Shown: positions 51,354-60,935, numbered from the stretch's first letter. The stretch: 64,000 nucleotides of DNA from JACDHG01 sp963815295 (GCA_963815295.1 CAWFFZ010000008.1:1488001-1552000); one strand, 5' to 3'. Notes: generated by a model from the sequence alone, not told the origin. Translations and numbers: made by a program.

Positions 51354-52247
51354 ATGGACTTCCCGGCGATGATCGCGGAGATCGCGCAGCGGCACGGAGC
51401 CCCGGTAGCTCCGGTGGTCCAAGTGAACGGGCAGGGATCGGTGAACCGGGTCTTCGTGATCGGGACCGGTGCTGCGCGTCACGTGGTGCGGCTCCCGATC
51501 GATCCGCAGCGGGACGAGTTCGAGGTGGAGGAATGGTGCCTGCGTTGTGCCGCAATGAAGGGCATCCCGAGTCCGGTGGTGGTGGCCCGGGGCCGACTCG
51601 GCGGCGTCCCCTACCTAGTACAGGAGTTTGTCGAAGGCGTCCCCGGGGATCGGCAGCCTTCGCTCACGCACTGGGCGACGCTCGGCGCCTACGGCCGGAG
51701 GGCACACCAGTTCGACCTGACAGACGCGCCGTCCGGGCTGTTTACTCGGTTCGGTCGCGACCCTCAGCGGGCGTGGCGGCAGCACCTCCAGTACAACCTG
51801 GACCGGCTCACTCATGCCGATCCGCTGCTCCAGCTCGGGGTCTACCCGAAATCCAAGCAGCCACATCTACGACACGTTCTGACCGAGCTGATGGACCGGG
51901 ACATGACCCACGGGTTGTGCCATGGCGATCTGGCACCGCGCAACCTACTCATCCAAGCCACAACGTCTCCAGTGCTCCTGGACTGGGGCTCGGCTGCGGT
52001 CGGACCCGTGCCGTACGGCGACCTGATCCCCGCAATGAAGTCGCACCTTGCTACCGGTAGCCCGTCCATTGCTGAGCTCAACGTCCTCGCGACCGCCCTC
52101 GGCGCGCCGCTGCCACGGCACAATGGGCTGCTCGACCAGCTGATGATCTTGGACGCACTTGACCTCGTCCGCTGGGCAATCGACCAGCGGCCAGATCGCC
52201 TCACCGACTTGGCCTCTGCCGCCGGGTCCTACCTCGCGAACAGCTGA
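51354..52247 (+). CDS. Aminoglycoside phosphotransferase-like kinase
   Basis: A 298-residue protein of the APH/choline-kinase fold. The catalytic loop is GLCHGDLAPRNLLIQ and the metal-binding DFG equivalent is VLLDWGSAAVGP. The N-terminal lobe is short, with GSVNRVFVIG. Members phosphorylate antibiotics, homoserine or choline; no specific substrate can be given. The ATG at 51354 follows a GTG three bases earlier that could also start. Confidence 0.85.
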   Translation: MDFPAMIAEIAQRHGAPVAPVVQVNGQGSVNRVFVIGTGAARHVVRLPIDPQRDEFEVEEWCLRCAAMKGIPSPVVVARGRLGGVPYLVQEFVEGVPGDRQPSLTHWATLGAYGRRAHQFDLTDAPSGLFTRFGRDPQRAWRQHLQYNLDRLTHADPLLQLGVYPKSKQPHLRHVLTELMDRDMTHGLCHGDLAPRNLLIQATTSPVLLDWGSAAVGPVPYGDLIPAMKSHLATGSPSIAELNVLATALGAPLPRHNGLLDQLMILDALDLVRWAIDQRPDRLTDLASAAGSYLANS

Positions 52248-52333
52248 CTCAAAGACACTTGTCCACTTGGCCGAATGCGGACACTGTCAGTTTGGTCGGG
52301 CCTAACCATCGGAATTTGCGTCAGGATCATGAC

Positions 52334-52795
52334 GTGGCGACGAAGCACGAGCCGGCGGGCCCATTGGAGCCTCGCCCGAAACGAGGTCGGGTTCGCCGTT
52401 GGATGCGCGACGGGTTGGCCGACGTAATCGACTTCGTCGTCTACGTTGTCGTCCTGAACCTCGCCATCGAGTACGTCCCGTCAGTCATCAGCGAAAGCTT
52501 CACCCTCTCGCTGCTGACCGCAGCACTCCTCAAGGTCGCCCTGGAACTCGTGCTCCTTCTCAAGGGCCACATCGTCACCAGGCTCCACGCGGCGACAACA
52601 CGGCACGGCAAACTCGCAGCGGCGCTGGCGTTGTGGGTGGTCGCCGCCGGCAGCAAACTCGTCGTACTCAAGCTGGTCGACCTCGTCTTCGGCGACGCCG
52701 TGAGCCTGGGCGGCTTCATTCCGGTCACGTTGCTCGTCGTCGCCCTCCTCGCATCGCGAGCCGCTGTCCGGCGCCTCATCGAGCCCCAGCGATAG
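52334..52795 (+). CDS. Hypothetical membrane protein
   Basis: A 153-residue protein of unknown family. A basic N-terminal tail (EPRPKRGRVRRWM) is followed by about four hydrophobic segments: DFVVYVVVLNLAIEYV, LLTAALLKVALELVLLL, LAAALALWVVAAGSKLVVL and GGFIPVTLLVVALLASRA. The positive-inside rule places the tail in the cytoplasm. The GTG at 52334 is the assumed start. No operon partner. Confidence 0.6.
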   Translation: MATKHEPAGPLEPRPKRGRVRRWMRDGLADVIDFVVYVVVLNLAIEYVPSVISESFTLSLLTAALLKVALELVLLLKGHIVTRLHAATTRHGKLAAALALWVVAAGSKLVVLKLVDLVFGDAVSLGGFIPVTLLVVALLASRAAVRRLIEPQR

Positions 52796-52871
52796 AGAGT
52801 AGGCACTCGGGATCGACGAGCCTCCCCGCGCCTAAGCGGCGGGCGATCACAAGTCGCGCCAGAATGGCGGC

Positions 52872-53249
52872 ATGTCCAGTCAAATAGCGGTTATTGCGAT
52901 CGACGCTGCGCAGCCACGTGTGGTCGCCGACTTCTGGTGCGACGTCCTCGGCTGGCAGATCGTCGAAGAGGACGGCGACGACATCATCAGCATCGCGCCG
53001 CCAGATGGATCGTGGCCGACGATCGACGTGGTGGCGGTGCCGGAGACCAAGACGGTCAAGAACCGGCTGCATCTCGACCTTCGCGCTGACGGCATAGCCA
53101 CAACCGATGAGCTCGAGCGGCTCCTTAACCTGGGTGCGCGGCACACGGATGTAGGGCAGGGACCCGACGCAACCTGGGTAGTTCTCAGCGATCCCGAAGG
53201 CAACGAGTTCTGTCTGCTCTCCCGATCCGTCCAAGAAGCCCGGGGTTGA
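52872..53249 (+). CDS. VOC-family (glyoxalase-like) protein
   Basis: A 125-residue single VOC half, with VVADFWCDVLGWQIVEEDGD at the start and WVVLSDPEGNEFCLLSRS at the end. It is related to each half of the 225-residue protein at 36529-37206. The function is unknown and it is likely a ligand-binding or lyase protein. Single gene. Confidence 0.88.
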   Translation: MSSQIAVIAIDAAQPRVVADFWCDVLGWQIVEEDGDDIISIAPPDGSWPTIDVVAVPETKTVKNRLHLDLRADGIATTDELERLLNLGARHTDVGQGPDATWVVLSDPEGNEFCLLSRSVQEARG

Positions 53250-53333
53250 ACAGGCACGCAGCCTCTGGTGGTGGTGGCTGATCCCGTGGCACCGGCCAAG
53301 GCCTGGCCAGCCCTCCATCACTGACTCCGGCGC

Positions 53334-54227
53334 TCACACCTGGGAGGACTTCCCGTTCACAGAGGGCTGAAGGTACGGCGCAAGCAACTCATTCAGCTTC
53401 GGCGTCCCCCGGCGGGCGATCCCGGCCAGCAGATCAGCCACCTGCACCCGCGCGTCGTCCCTCGAATCGACCTGCAGGAACGAGCGCAGCGGCGGAGGTG
53501 ACGGAGACACTGCCTCAGCGAGGAACGCCCCCAGCCGAGCCACCCGCCCCCGGGTCAGCGCACTCTGCTCGTCATGAATCACGGCAACCGACCGCTCCCC
53601 CGCGCTCCAGAACAACAGCGTCTCGGCGAGCGCAGGCACCAGCGGCTCCAGCGGAGGTGGAAACGTGCGATCGTCATCGATCAACCGATCCATCACCTCC
53701 TCGACCCGCACCCGGGTCACCTCCCGCAGTGCTGGCAGGTCGGCAGGCATCGTGGCAAAGAACCGATCGATCGCGTCGTGGCCGATCAGCCGGACCCGCT
53801 TCGTCCGGGTCAGGTCCACGAACGCCGCCAGGAATCCGGTCCGCTGCCGAAGCGCGGACACGGCATCGGAGTGGTCCCTGCCCAGGCTGGTGCCAGCGCC
53901 GTACGTCGGTTCCTCGGTGAACAGCTCAAGCACCCGGGCGGCGACGTATCCGGTCTTGTCGATGACGTGAACGTGTGCCCGCCCGTGCAGCGCGGTGAGG
54001 AACCACTCGAGTGCGGGCCGCTGCTGGGGTCGCAGCAACTGGTTGGACTTGTACTCAGAACGGTGGTGAAGCCGGGATTGCAGTATGGCGACCACCTCGG
54101 TGGCCTCCGGTATTGCGAGATCGACGCTGGCATGGGTGATCACGGGCGAGGCAGGGTCGAGGAGGTTACTCCCGGAGAACCCGGACTCGTCACACGCAAT
54201 CTCGACGCACGTCGACTGGATGGTCAT
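53334..54227 (-). CDS. DUF3800-like protein
   Basis: A 297-residue soluble protein. The N-terminal IACDESGFSGSNLLDP, the later VAVIHDEQSAL and the C-terminal QVADLLAGIARRG match the acidic positions of DUF3800, a family with an RNase H-like fold and unknown activity, sometimes next to phage-defence genes. No such neighbour is present here. The start is uncertain: the ATG at 54227 has no good ribosome site and a TTG at 54260 is in frame. Intergenic 54228-54443 holds no other gene. Confidence 0.65.
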   Translation of the reverse strand: MTIQSTCVEIACDESGFSGSNLLDPASPVITHASVDLAIPEATEVVAILQSRLHHRSEYKSNQLLRPQQRPALEWFLTALHGRAHVHVIDKTGYVAARVLELFTEEPTYGAGTSLGRDHSDAVSALRQRTGFLAAFVDLTRTKRVRLIGHDAIDRFFATMPADLPALREVTRVRVEEVMDRLIDDDRTFPPPLEPLVPALAETLLFWSAGERSVAVIHDEQSALTRGRVARLGAFLAEAVSPSPPPLRSFLQVDSRDDARVQVADLLAGIARRGTPKLNELLAPYLQPSVNGKSSQV

Positions 54228-54443
54228 CAGGACTGGATCGTCATCAGAAAAGAGCTCCAAGCTGAAAGGACTGCACGCTACATGCCCGTCGCAACGAGGA
54301 CGGGGCGTAATTGGGCGGGGAAACGTGTTCAGTGATCAGCAGCGACTGGAGCAGACATGCGATTCATGATGACCCGGGTCAGCTCCAACCACCACCGGTT
54401 TACCAGGCGGCGTGCCCTGGGCGACCGCCCGAGGGAGACTCGG

Positions 54444-55214
54444 CTAGGACGTGGCCTGCTGCACTTCGTAGCGAGCCCAGGTGCTCCCCTTGTCGCCTTG
54501 CACAAGACCCAGTGGCTGGAGCGAGACGGGGGTACTGTCTGGCGGCAGTGGTGCCCCGTCCACGAAGGAAGGCGTGCCGAGGCCACCGACCAGAGCGGGG
54601 AAGGTGATCACGTGGACTTCGTCGACGAGTCCGGCTCGTAGAAGAGCACCGTTGAGGCTTCCGCCTCCGTCGGCAAGGACGGTGCTGGCACCTAGCGCGG
54701 TGACCAATCGGCCTAAGGCCTCGCGAAGGTCCACCCTCTCCTCGCCGACGACGAGGTAGCCAACGCCCAACTCCCGGAGACGTTTCAAGTACCCGGTCGG
54801 CGTCGCACGGCATACGAGGACAAGCAGAGCGTTCTGTTCGTCTCCGGTGAACGTCCAGTCGACGCGTCCCCGGCTGTCGACTACAGCAAACCAGCGAGGG
54901 CTGCGCCGCGGGAGGTGGTCGGTGCGGAACTCCTGCGCGTCGGCGTCTGTGCTGTCGGCCCACGGCGAGGTGGCGTCGCCGGCCACGAAGCTTCCACTGC
55001 CGTTCAGGACAACCGTGGGTCCGTATCGGTCCTCGATCCAGCGCTGACGTTGCTCGATCAGCTGCTCGACATCGGGCGGCCATGCTGCCTGCCACCTGTC
55101 GTAGACGCCGGGGTCCAACAGTCGCTCGGAGTGGGTCAGCGTCACCCTGCTGTCAACACTCGCGGTCGTGATCATGACGACGCGCGGCCGCCGCAGCGGC
55201 ACGGAAGCACTCAT
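54444..55214 (-). CDS. RibD C-terminal domain reductase
   Basis: A 256-residue protein of the RibD C-terminal/DHFR-like family (pyrimidine reductase type). Typical pieces are RPRVVMITTASVDSRVTLTH, RYGPTVVLNGSGSFV, and LGASTVLADGGGSLNGALLR, then VDEVHVITFPALVGG. No deaminase domain is attached and no riboflavin genes are nearby, so it is probably a stand-alone reductase. The ATG at 55214 is the start. Confidence 0.87.
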   Translation of the reverse strand: MSASVPLRRPRVVMITTASVDSRVTLTHSERLLDPGVYDRWQAAWPPDVEQLIEQRQRWIEDRYGPTVVLNGSGSFVAGDATSPWADSTDADAQEFRTDHLPRRSPRWFAVVDSRGRVDWTFTGDEQNALLVLVCRATPTGYLKRLRELGVGYLVVGEERVDLREALGRLVTALGASTVLADGGGSLNGALLRAGLVDEVHVITFPALVGGLGTPSFVDGAPLPPDSTPVSLQPLGLVQGDKGSTWARYEVQQATS

Positions 55215-55289
55215 CCCGGCACCGTATGTGCCGGGTCCGACACTCGTCCGCCAACGTACGGGCTCCTGCCGAGACACCCTCGGAGCAGA

Positions 55290-55595
55290 TCAGCCGCCTG
55301 CCATCGCCCCGACGACCATGAACGGTTCCTCACCCTGGGCAACCCGGTCCGGCAGCGGCGTGTCCGGCTCCTCGTGGGACAGGTCCTCCTCGCAGGCGTA
55401 GAAGCGCACGAATGCCCGCCGCTTCGCCGTCGCCCGGTCGCGGATCGTCCCGAGAAGCATCGGGAACTCCGCCTCGAGAGCGTCGAGCACCGACCGCTGC
55501 GTGACCTCGCCGGGGACGTCGACGCGGACCTCACCCTGCACCTTTGCGATCGCGCGGAGGTGAGCCGGGAGAACCACGCGCACCGAGTCGCTCAT
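55290..55595 (-). CDS. MoaD/ThiS-like beta-grasp protein
   Basis: A 101-residue ubiquitin-like protein. It starts VRVVLPAHLRAIAKVQGEV and ends in MVVGAMAGG; the C-terminal Gly-Gly is the feature activated by E1-like enzymes in sulphur carriers. It has no moa or thi neighbour but follows a BNR-repeat gene by ten bases, an arrangement seen in other bacteria. A dedicated carrier role for an unknown pathway is inferred. Confidence 0.85.
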   Translation of the reverse strand: MSDSVRVVLPAHLRAIAKVQGEVRVDVPGEVTQRSVLDALEAEFPMLLGTIRDRATAKRRAFVRFYACEEDLSHEEPDTPLPDRVAQGEEPFMVVGAMAGG

Positions 55596-55605
55596 CGCAT
55601 CCTCG

Positions 55606-56718
55606 CTATAGCGTCTGCACAGCGACGGAGAGCACGGGCGGAAGGTCGCGAACGATCGGCGACCATGAGTCACCCGAGTCGTTGGACGCGTAGACCTGGC
55701 CGCCGGTCGTGCCGACGTAAAGGCCGCAGGACTCGTGCTGGTCAACGGCCATGGCGTCGCGCAGCACGTTGACGTAGCAGTTCTCCTGCGGAAGGCCGCT
55801 GGTCAACGCCTCCCACTGATCGCCACCGGAGCGGCTCCGGTAGACGCGCAACTTGCCGTCAGGCGGGTAGTGAAGCGAGTCACTGGTGATCGGTACGACG
55901 TAGACGGTCTCGGGCTCGTGCGCGTGGACCGCGATCGTGAAGCCGAAGTCGGTGGGGAGATCGCCGCTGATCTCGTGCCAGATATCGCCCGCGTCGTCGC
56001 TGCGCATGACGTCCCAGTGTTTCTGCATGTAGAGCACGTCGGGCTTGTCCGGGTGCATGTCGATGCGGTGGACGCAGTGGCCGACCTCGGAGTCCTCGTC
56101 GGGAATTTCGCTGGAGCGCAGACCCTTGTTGATCGGCTGCCACGTGTCGCCGCCGTCGGAGGTGCGGAACGCGCCAGCTGCGGAGATGGCGACGTACATC
56201 CGGTTGGTGTCCGTTGGGTGCTGGACGATCGTGTGCAGGCACAGGCCGCCGGCGCCGGGCTGCCATTGCGGGCCAGTGTCGTGGTTGCGCAATCCGGACA
56301 GCTCGGTCCACCCGGTGCCGCCGTCGGTGGACTTGAAGAGCGCGGCGTCCTCGACGCCGGCGTAGACCGTCTCGGCGTCGTGTAAGGAGGGCTCGAGGTG
56401 CCAGACCCGGGTGAAGTCCCAGGGCCGCAACGAGCCGTCATACCACTGGTGCTCGCCAGGTACGCCGTCATACGTGAAGTCGTTGCCCACCGCCTCCCAG
56501 GAGGAGCCGCCATCGTCCGACCTCTGGATCACCTGACCGAACCAGCCGCTGGTCTGCGAGGCATAGATGCGGTCGGGGTTAACCGGGGACCCCTTGAGGT
56601 GGTAGATCTCCCACCCCGGGAGATGCGGGCCGTCGACCTTCCAGTCCACTCGCTTCTCGTCCGATGTGAGGATGAAAGCGCCCTTGCGGGTCCCGACCAG
56701 AACGCGTGTGCCACTCAT
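55606..56718 (-). CDS. BNR/sialidase-type beta-propeller protein
   Basis: A 370-residue protein of repeated Asp-box motifs, for example RSDDGGSSWEAVGNDF, KSTDGGTGWTELSG, RTSDGGDTWQPINK and RSDDAGDIWHEISG. These give a beta-propeller of the sialidase/VPS10 type. There is no signal peptide, so it is cytoplasmic, unlike true sialidases. The catalytic Arg triad of sialidases is not evident. It is coupled with the MoaD-like gene downstream. Confidence 0.87.
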   Translation of the reverse strand: MSGTRVLVGTRKGAFILTSDEKRVDWKVDGPHLPGWEIYHLKGSPVNPDRIYASQTSGWFGQVIQRSDDGGSSWEAVGNDFTYDGVPGEHQWYDGSLRPWDFTRVWHLEPSLHDAETVYAGVEDAALFKSTDGGTGWTELSGLRNHDTGPQWQPGAGGLCLHTIVQHPTDTNRMYVAISAAGAFRTSDGGDTWQPINKGLRSSEIPDEDSEVGHCVHRIDMHPDKPDVLYMQKHWDVMRSDDAGDIWHEISGDLPTDFGFTIAVHAHEPETVYVVPITSDSLHYPPDGKLRVYRSRSGGDQWEALTSGLPQENCYVNVLRDAMAVDQHESCGLYVGTTGGQVYASNDSGDSWSPIVRDLPPVLSVAVQTL

Positions 56719-56791
56719 TGATTTCCCTCCGTGGTCTTCCGACAGTGTCGCGACGCTACTCCTCCTCCGAGCGGACTGGAAGGAGCGGAAC

Positions 56792-57553
56792 TCAGAGCAC
56801 AGCGTCGAGGAACGTCTTGGTCTCCGGCGATCGCGGCGAGCTGACGATCTGCGAAGGCGGGCCCTCCTCGAGGATGGCTCCCTCGTGGAAGAAGCACATC
56901 CGGTCAGCCACCTCGCGGGCGAAACCCATCTCGTGGGTGACCACGATCATCGTCATGTGCATGTCGGTGGCCAGCGCCTTCATCACCCCGAGCACCTCCC
57001 CCGTCAACTCCGGGTCGAGGGCCGAGGTGGGTTCGTCGAACAGCATCACTTCCGGCTTCATCGCGAGCGCCCTGGCGATCGCAACACGCTGCTGCTGGCC
57101 GCCGGACAGCCGGATCGGGTGCTCACCGGCCTTGTCGGACAGGCCGACCTGGTCGAGCAGGTCCAGCGCAAGCTTGCGGGTCGAAGCCTTGTCGTCCACC
57201 TTGGCGCAGCGGGGCCCTTCCATGACGTTCTGGAGCACTGTCATGTGCGGGAACAGGTTGAACTGCTGGAACACCATGCCGACATGCAACCTGAGCTGCC
57301 TGATCTGCTCACGTTTGCGGCGTGTCCGGAAGCCGCCGCCGAGCCTGATGCCGGAAACCTCGACCGTGCCCTCGGTGGGGTCCTCCAAGAAGTTGACGCA
57401 CCTCAACAGCGTCGACTTCCCCGACCCAGACCGCCCGAAGATGACGACGACCTCTCCCTTGTGCACGTCCATGTCGATGCCCTTGAGCACCTCGAGTCGC
57501 CCGAAGCGCTTGTGCACGCCCTCGACCCGGACGATGGCTTCCTCTTGGCTCAC
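56792..57553 (-). CDS. Polar amino acid ABC transporter, ATP-binding protein
   Basis: A 253-residue ATPase of the GlnQ/HisP type. Walker A is IFGRSGSGKSTLLRC, the signature is IRLSGGQQQRVAIARALA, Walker B is VMLFDEPTSALDPE, and the switch is VVTHEMGFAREVADR. It drives import by the permease and lipoprotein encoded just upstream on the same strand (gaps of 11 and 16 bases). Confidence 0.95.
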   Translation of the reverse strand: MSQEEAIVRVEGVHKRFGRLEVLKGIDMDVHKGEVVVIFGRSGSGKSTLLRCVNFLEDPTEGTVEVSGIRLGGGFRTRRKREQIRQLRLHVGMVFQQFNLFPHMTVLQNVMEGPRCAKVDDKASTRKLALDLLDQVGLSDKAGEHPIRLSGGQQQRVAIARALAMKPEVMLFDEPTSALDPELTGEVLGVMKALATDMHMTMIVVTHEMGFAREVADRMCFFHEGAILEEGPPSQIVSSPRSPETKTFLDAVL

Positions 57554-57564
57554 CAGATCGCCTC

Positions 57565-58485
57565 TCAGTGCCCTTGCCCGGTCACGCGGGGGGCGCGAGC
57601 GACGGCTTCTCGCACATAACCTCGCGCCAAGCGTCCCTCGAGTCGCCGCTGGAAGAACGTGAAGACAGCTGTCAGCGCCCAGTAGAGTCCAGCCGCAACA
57701 ATCAGCGCTTCGAGGCTCTTGAAGTTCGACGTGCCGACGTACGACGCTCGGCGGAACACCTCGGCGCTCACCAGAGCCACACCGAGGAAGGACACCAAGG
57801 CGGTGTCCTTCATCATCGCGATGAACTCGTTGCCGGTCGGCGGGATGATCACGCGCAGGGCCTGCGGCAGGATCACCTTGCGCATCTTCTGCCCATACGT
57901 CATGCCCAAGGCATCAGCCGCTTCGCCTTGTCCCCCACTCACCGACTGGATGCCGGCGCGGAAGATCTCCGTCATGTAAGCGCCATAGTTCAAGCCGAGC
58001 GCCAACATGCCTGCGACCACGGCATCGAGGGTGAGGTAGTCGGCGACGGACTGAGGGACGCCGCCCGGATATTTGGCGACGAGGTTCTGCCCGACCTGGG
58101 GCAGCGCGGAGTAGATCAAGAACATCTGCACGATCAGCGGCGTGCCCCGGAAGAACGAGACGTAGAACCCGGAGATGCCGTAGGCAATCGGATTGGACGA
58201 GATCCGGCCGAGAGCTCCCAGGCCGGCCAGCACGACTGCCATCACGATCCCGACCACTGCCATGTAGAGCGTGTATTTCAGGCCGTAGAAAATGAAGCGG
58301 AACTGGTCGCGCATGAACGCGGTGTCGAAGCCGGCGATTGCGAAGAACCCCGCAAGCACCGCGAAGATCAGGAGCCAGACGACGCCGACCTTCAGGCGAA
58401 AGGGGATTCGGGCGTTCGCGAGCGCCAGCCGTTCCCACCTTCCAGGCGGGTCTCCGAGCGGGGCGCCTTGCTCGCGACTGCTCAC
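57565..58485 (-). CDS. Polar amino acid ABC transporter, permease
   Basis: A 306-residue inner-membrane protein of the HisMQ family. The EAA loop is seen as EAADALGMTYGQKMRKVILPQ. About five to six helices follow a cytoplasmic N-terminal region of 35 residues. It dimerises and binds two copies of the ATPase. The GTG at 58485, 16 bases after the binding-protein stop, is chosen; the longer frame would run back into that gene. Confidence 0.93.
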   Translation of the reverse strand: MSSREQGAPLGDPPGRWERLALANARIPFRLKVGVVWLLIFAVLAGFFAIAGFDTAFMRDQFRFIFYGLKYTLYMAVVGIVMAVVLAGLGALGRISSNPIAYGISGFYVSFFRGTPLIVQMFLIYSALPQVGQNLVAKYPGGVPQSVADYLTLDAVVAGMLALGLNYGAYMTEIFRAGIQSVSGGQGEAADALGMTYGQKMRKVILPQALRVIIPPTGNEFIAMMKDTALVSFLGVALVSAEVFRRASYVGTSNFKSLEALIVAAGLYWALTAVFTFFQRRLEGRLARGYVREAVARAPRVTGQGH

Positions 58486-58501
58486 GTCACTACCCCAGCC
58501 G

Positions 58502-59407
58502 TCACTGTTTGGCCGACAGGTCCGTCCCGTCGTACCACTTCTTGGAGAACTCAGTGAGTGTCCCGTCGGCGTGCATTTCGCCGACAATATTGTCAACAGC
58601 TATCGCGAAGGACGTCGGGTCCAAGCTGGAGCTCTTGTCAATCGCGACGGCGAGCGGCTCGTAGAACACCGGGTCGCCGACGATCTTGACTGGCTTGTCG
58701 GCGTCAATGAAACCTTGTGCGGTCGTGAGCGACGTAATCACCGCGTCGAGCCGGGTGCCGTCCCCGAGAGCGAGGTCGTTAAGCGCGCTGGTGTCGGTGT
58801 CGTATCCCACGACTTCGGAGTCGTCAATGACGAAGTCGAAGGTGAAGCCCTTGATCTCCAGGCTCTTGTTGAGGAACTGGTCATAGGTGCAACCACTGCA
58901 CACCCCAATCCTCTGGCCATCGAGGTCGCTGGAGATGTCGGACACGCTGGTGTTGTCTGTGTGCACCGCGACCACAGCTGGCGTGAAGTAGTACGGCTCG
59001 GAGAACTCCAGCACCTGCTGGCGGTCGTTGGTCGGTGTCATGGAGCCGACGCTCAGGTCCCAACGGCCGTTCCAGCTCCCTGCGGTGATGCTCTCCCACG
59101 CCGGTGTCTGCCAGGCGGTTTCGACTCCGAGCCGCTTGGCGATCTCGGTCGCAACATCGATGTCGAAGCCTTCGTACTCTCCGGTCTTCTCGTCGAGTGA
59201 GGACTGCGGCGGGTACTTAGGGTCGGTGGAGACGGTGAGCGTGCCCTTGTCGCAGATCGCGGCTAGGGCGTCACCGGTCGTCTCGTTGTCCGCGCAGACT
59301 GTGCCGCTCTCGGCGGCAGCGGGCTCACTATCTTCCTCGCCACCACAGGCCGCGAGTGACAGGGCCAGAACTGCCAGGACTGGGAAAACCGCGCTCTTGA
59401 TACGCAT
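58502..59407 (-). CDS. Amino acid ABC transporter, substrate-binding lipoprotein
   Basis: A 301-residue SBP family 3 protein. The signal peptide MRIKSAVFPVLAVLALSLAAC has a lipobox (LAAC) at Cys21. The mature part has TLTVSTDPKYPPQSS, YEGFDIDVATEIAKRLGV and SVGSMTPTNDRQQVLEFSEP, as in glutamine/polar amino acid receptors. It is the first gene of the transporter operon. The 142-base gap to the thiolase stop (59408-59549) should contain its promoter. Confidence 0.93.
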   Translation of the reverse strand: MRIKSAVFPVLAVLALSLAACGGEEDSEPAAAESGTVCADNETTGDALAAICDKGTLTVSTDPKYPPQSSLDEKTGEYEGFDIDVATEIAKRLGVETAWQTPAWESITAGSWNGRWDLSVGSMTPTNDRQQVLEFSEPYYFTPAVVAVHTDNTSVSDISSDLDGQRIGVCSGCTYDQFLNKSLEIKGFTFDFVIDDSEVVGYDTDTSALNDLALGDGTRLDAVITSLTTAQGFIDADKPVKIVGDPVFYEPLAVAIDKSSSLDPTSFAIAVDNIVGEMHADGTLTEFSKKWYDGTDLSAKQ

Positions 59408-59549
59408 GGGCGCCTCCTCGTTGACTGCACCGTACCTATCCACTCCGCCGGATGTCACTACGACGCTCTGACCGACTCGCCTTTGTTGCCGCTGGAAGTG
59501 CGGTGTCTGCGGGGAGTCCCGTCGCCCGAAACGGGACAACCGGGTGACG

Positions 59550-60839
59550 TCAGCGCTCGAGGATCGCCGTGACGCCTTGCCCGCCGGCCGCACAGATCGA
59601 GATGAGGCCGCGCCCCTGGCCATTCTCCGCCAGCAGCTTCGCCAGCGTTGCGATGATCCGGCCACCCGTTGCCGCGAAGGGGTGACCAGCAGCCAGCGAC
59701 GAGCCGGCGACGTTCAGCTTGTCGCGGTCGATCGCGCCGAGCGGTTGGTCGAGACCGAGCCGTGCCTTGCAGAAGATGGGGTCCTCCCAAGCCTTCAGGG
59801 TGGCGAGCACTTGTGAGGCGAAGGCTTCGTGGATCTCGTAGAAGTCGAAGTCCCCGAGCGCCAGCCCTGCCCGGTCGAGCATCCGCGGCATCGCGTAGGC
59901 GGGTGCCATCAGCAGACCCTCAGCGCCGTACACATAGTCGACCGCTGCGGTCTCGTGGAAGGTGAGGTACGCGAGCACGTCGAGCCCGCGCGCCGCTGCC
60001 CATTCCTCGCTCGCGAGCAGCACCACGGACGCGCCGTCGGTGAGCGGAGTGGAGTTGCCGGCCGTCATGGTGGCCGCGCGACCCGTGCCGAACACCGGCG
60101 CAAGTGCGGCGAGCTTTTCGAGGGTTGTGTCGGGGCGCAGATTCTGGTCACGTGTGAGCCCGAGGTACGGCGTGACGAGGTCGGCAAAGAACCCTCGCTC
60201 GTAGGCAGCCGCCAACCGCTGATGCGAGGCCAGCGCAAGCTCGTCCTGAGCCTCTCGGCTGATCTCCCACTCGAGAGCCGTCAGCGCCGCATGTTCGCCC
60301 ATCGAAAGTCGGGTCCGCGGCTCTGCGTTTCGCGGTCCTGCCGGCGCGAGATGACCCGGTCGTACCTTCATCAGCGCTGACAGCCGATCCGGCAGCGACT
60401 TGGCGCGATTGGCCTCCAGCAGGATCTGGCGCAGCTTCTCGTTGACTGCAAGCGGAGCATCGGACGTCGTGTCGACACCTCCGGCAATGCCGACGTCGAT
60501 CACGCCGAGCGCGATCTTGTCCGCAACCGCGATCGCCGCCTGCACGCCGGTGTCGCACGCCTGTTGGATGTCGTGGGCCGGTGTCTCGGCTGAGAGCTTG
60601 GACCCGAGCACTGACTCACGGGCCAGGTTGAAATCCCTGCTGTGCTTGAGGACCGCGCCCGCAACGACTTCACCCAACCGCTCCCCTGCCAGGCCATAGC
60701 GCTCCAGGAGACCGTCGATCGCGGTGGTGAGCATGTCCTGGTTCGACGCCGTTGCGTATGCCGCGTTGCTCCGCGCGAACGGAATCCGGTTGCCGCCGAC
60801 GACTGCGACCCGGCGGATGGACGAGGAGTTGGAGGGCAT
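59550..60839 (-). CDS. Acetyl-CoA C-acyltransferase (thiolase)
   Basis: A 430-residue thiolase of the FadI/FadA2 type. The nucleophilic Cys is in DIQQACDTGVQAAIAVAD, the His in EIHEAFASQVLATLKAWED, and the C-terminal Cys in ISICAAGGQGVTAILE (CxGGG-like CAAGG). It cleaves 3-ketoacyl-CoA or condenses acetyl-CoA units. It is divergent from a FabG4-like reductase and a MaoC hydratase, which act on the preceding steps. The ATG at 60839 follows a GTG three bases upstream. Confidence 0.94.
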   Translation of the reverse strand: MPSNSSSIRRVAVVGGNRIPFARSNAAYATASNQDMLTTAIDGLLERYGLAGERLGEVVAGAVLKHSRDFNLARESVLGSKLSAETPAHDIQQACDTGVQAAIAVADKIALGVIDVGIAGGVDTTSDAPLAVNEKLRQILLEANRAKSLPDRLSALMKVRPGHLAPAGPRNAEPRTRLSMGEHAALTALEWEISREAQDELALASHQRLAAAYERGFFADLVTPYLGLTRDQNLRPDTTLEKLAALAPVFGTGRAATMTAGNSTPLTDGASVVLLASEEWAAARGLDVLAYLTFHETAAVDYVYGAEGLLMAPAYAMPRMLDRAGLALGDFDFYEIHEAFASQVLATLKAWEDPIFCKARLGLDQPLGAIDRDKLNVAGSSLAAGHPFAATGGRIIATLAKLLAENGQGRGLISICAAGGQGVTAILER

Positions 60840-60935
60840 CACGACAAGTTACATTTGCTCGAAGCCGTTTGCCTACGGGGTCCGTTGAGACACACCACGT
60901 CGGGCGCGGACACGTGCAGCCTCGGAGGAGACGAA

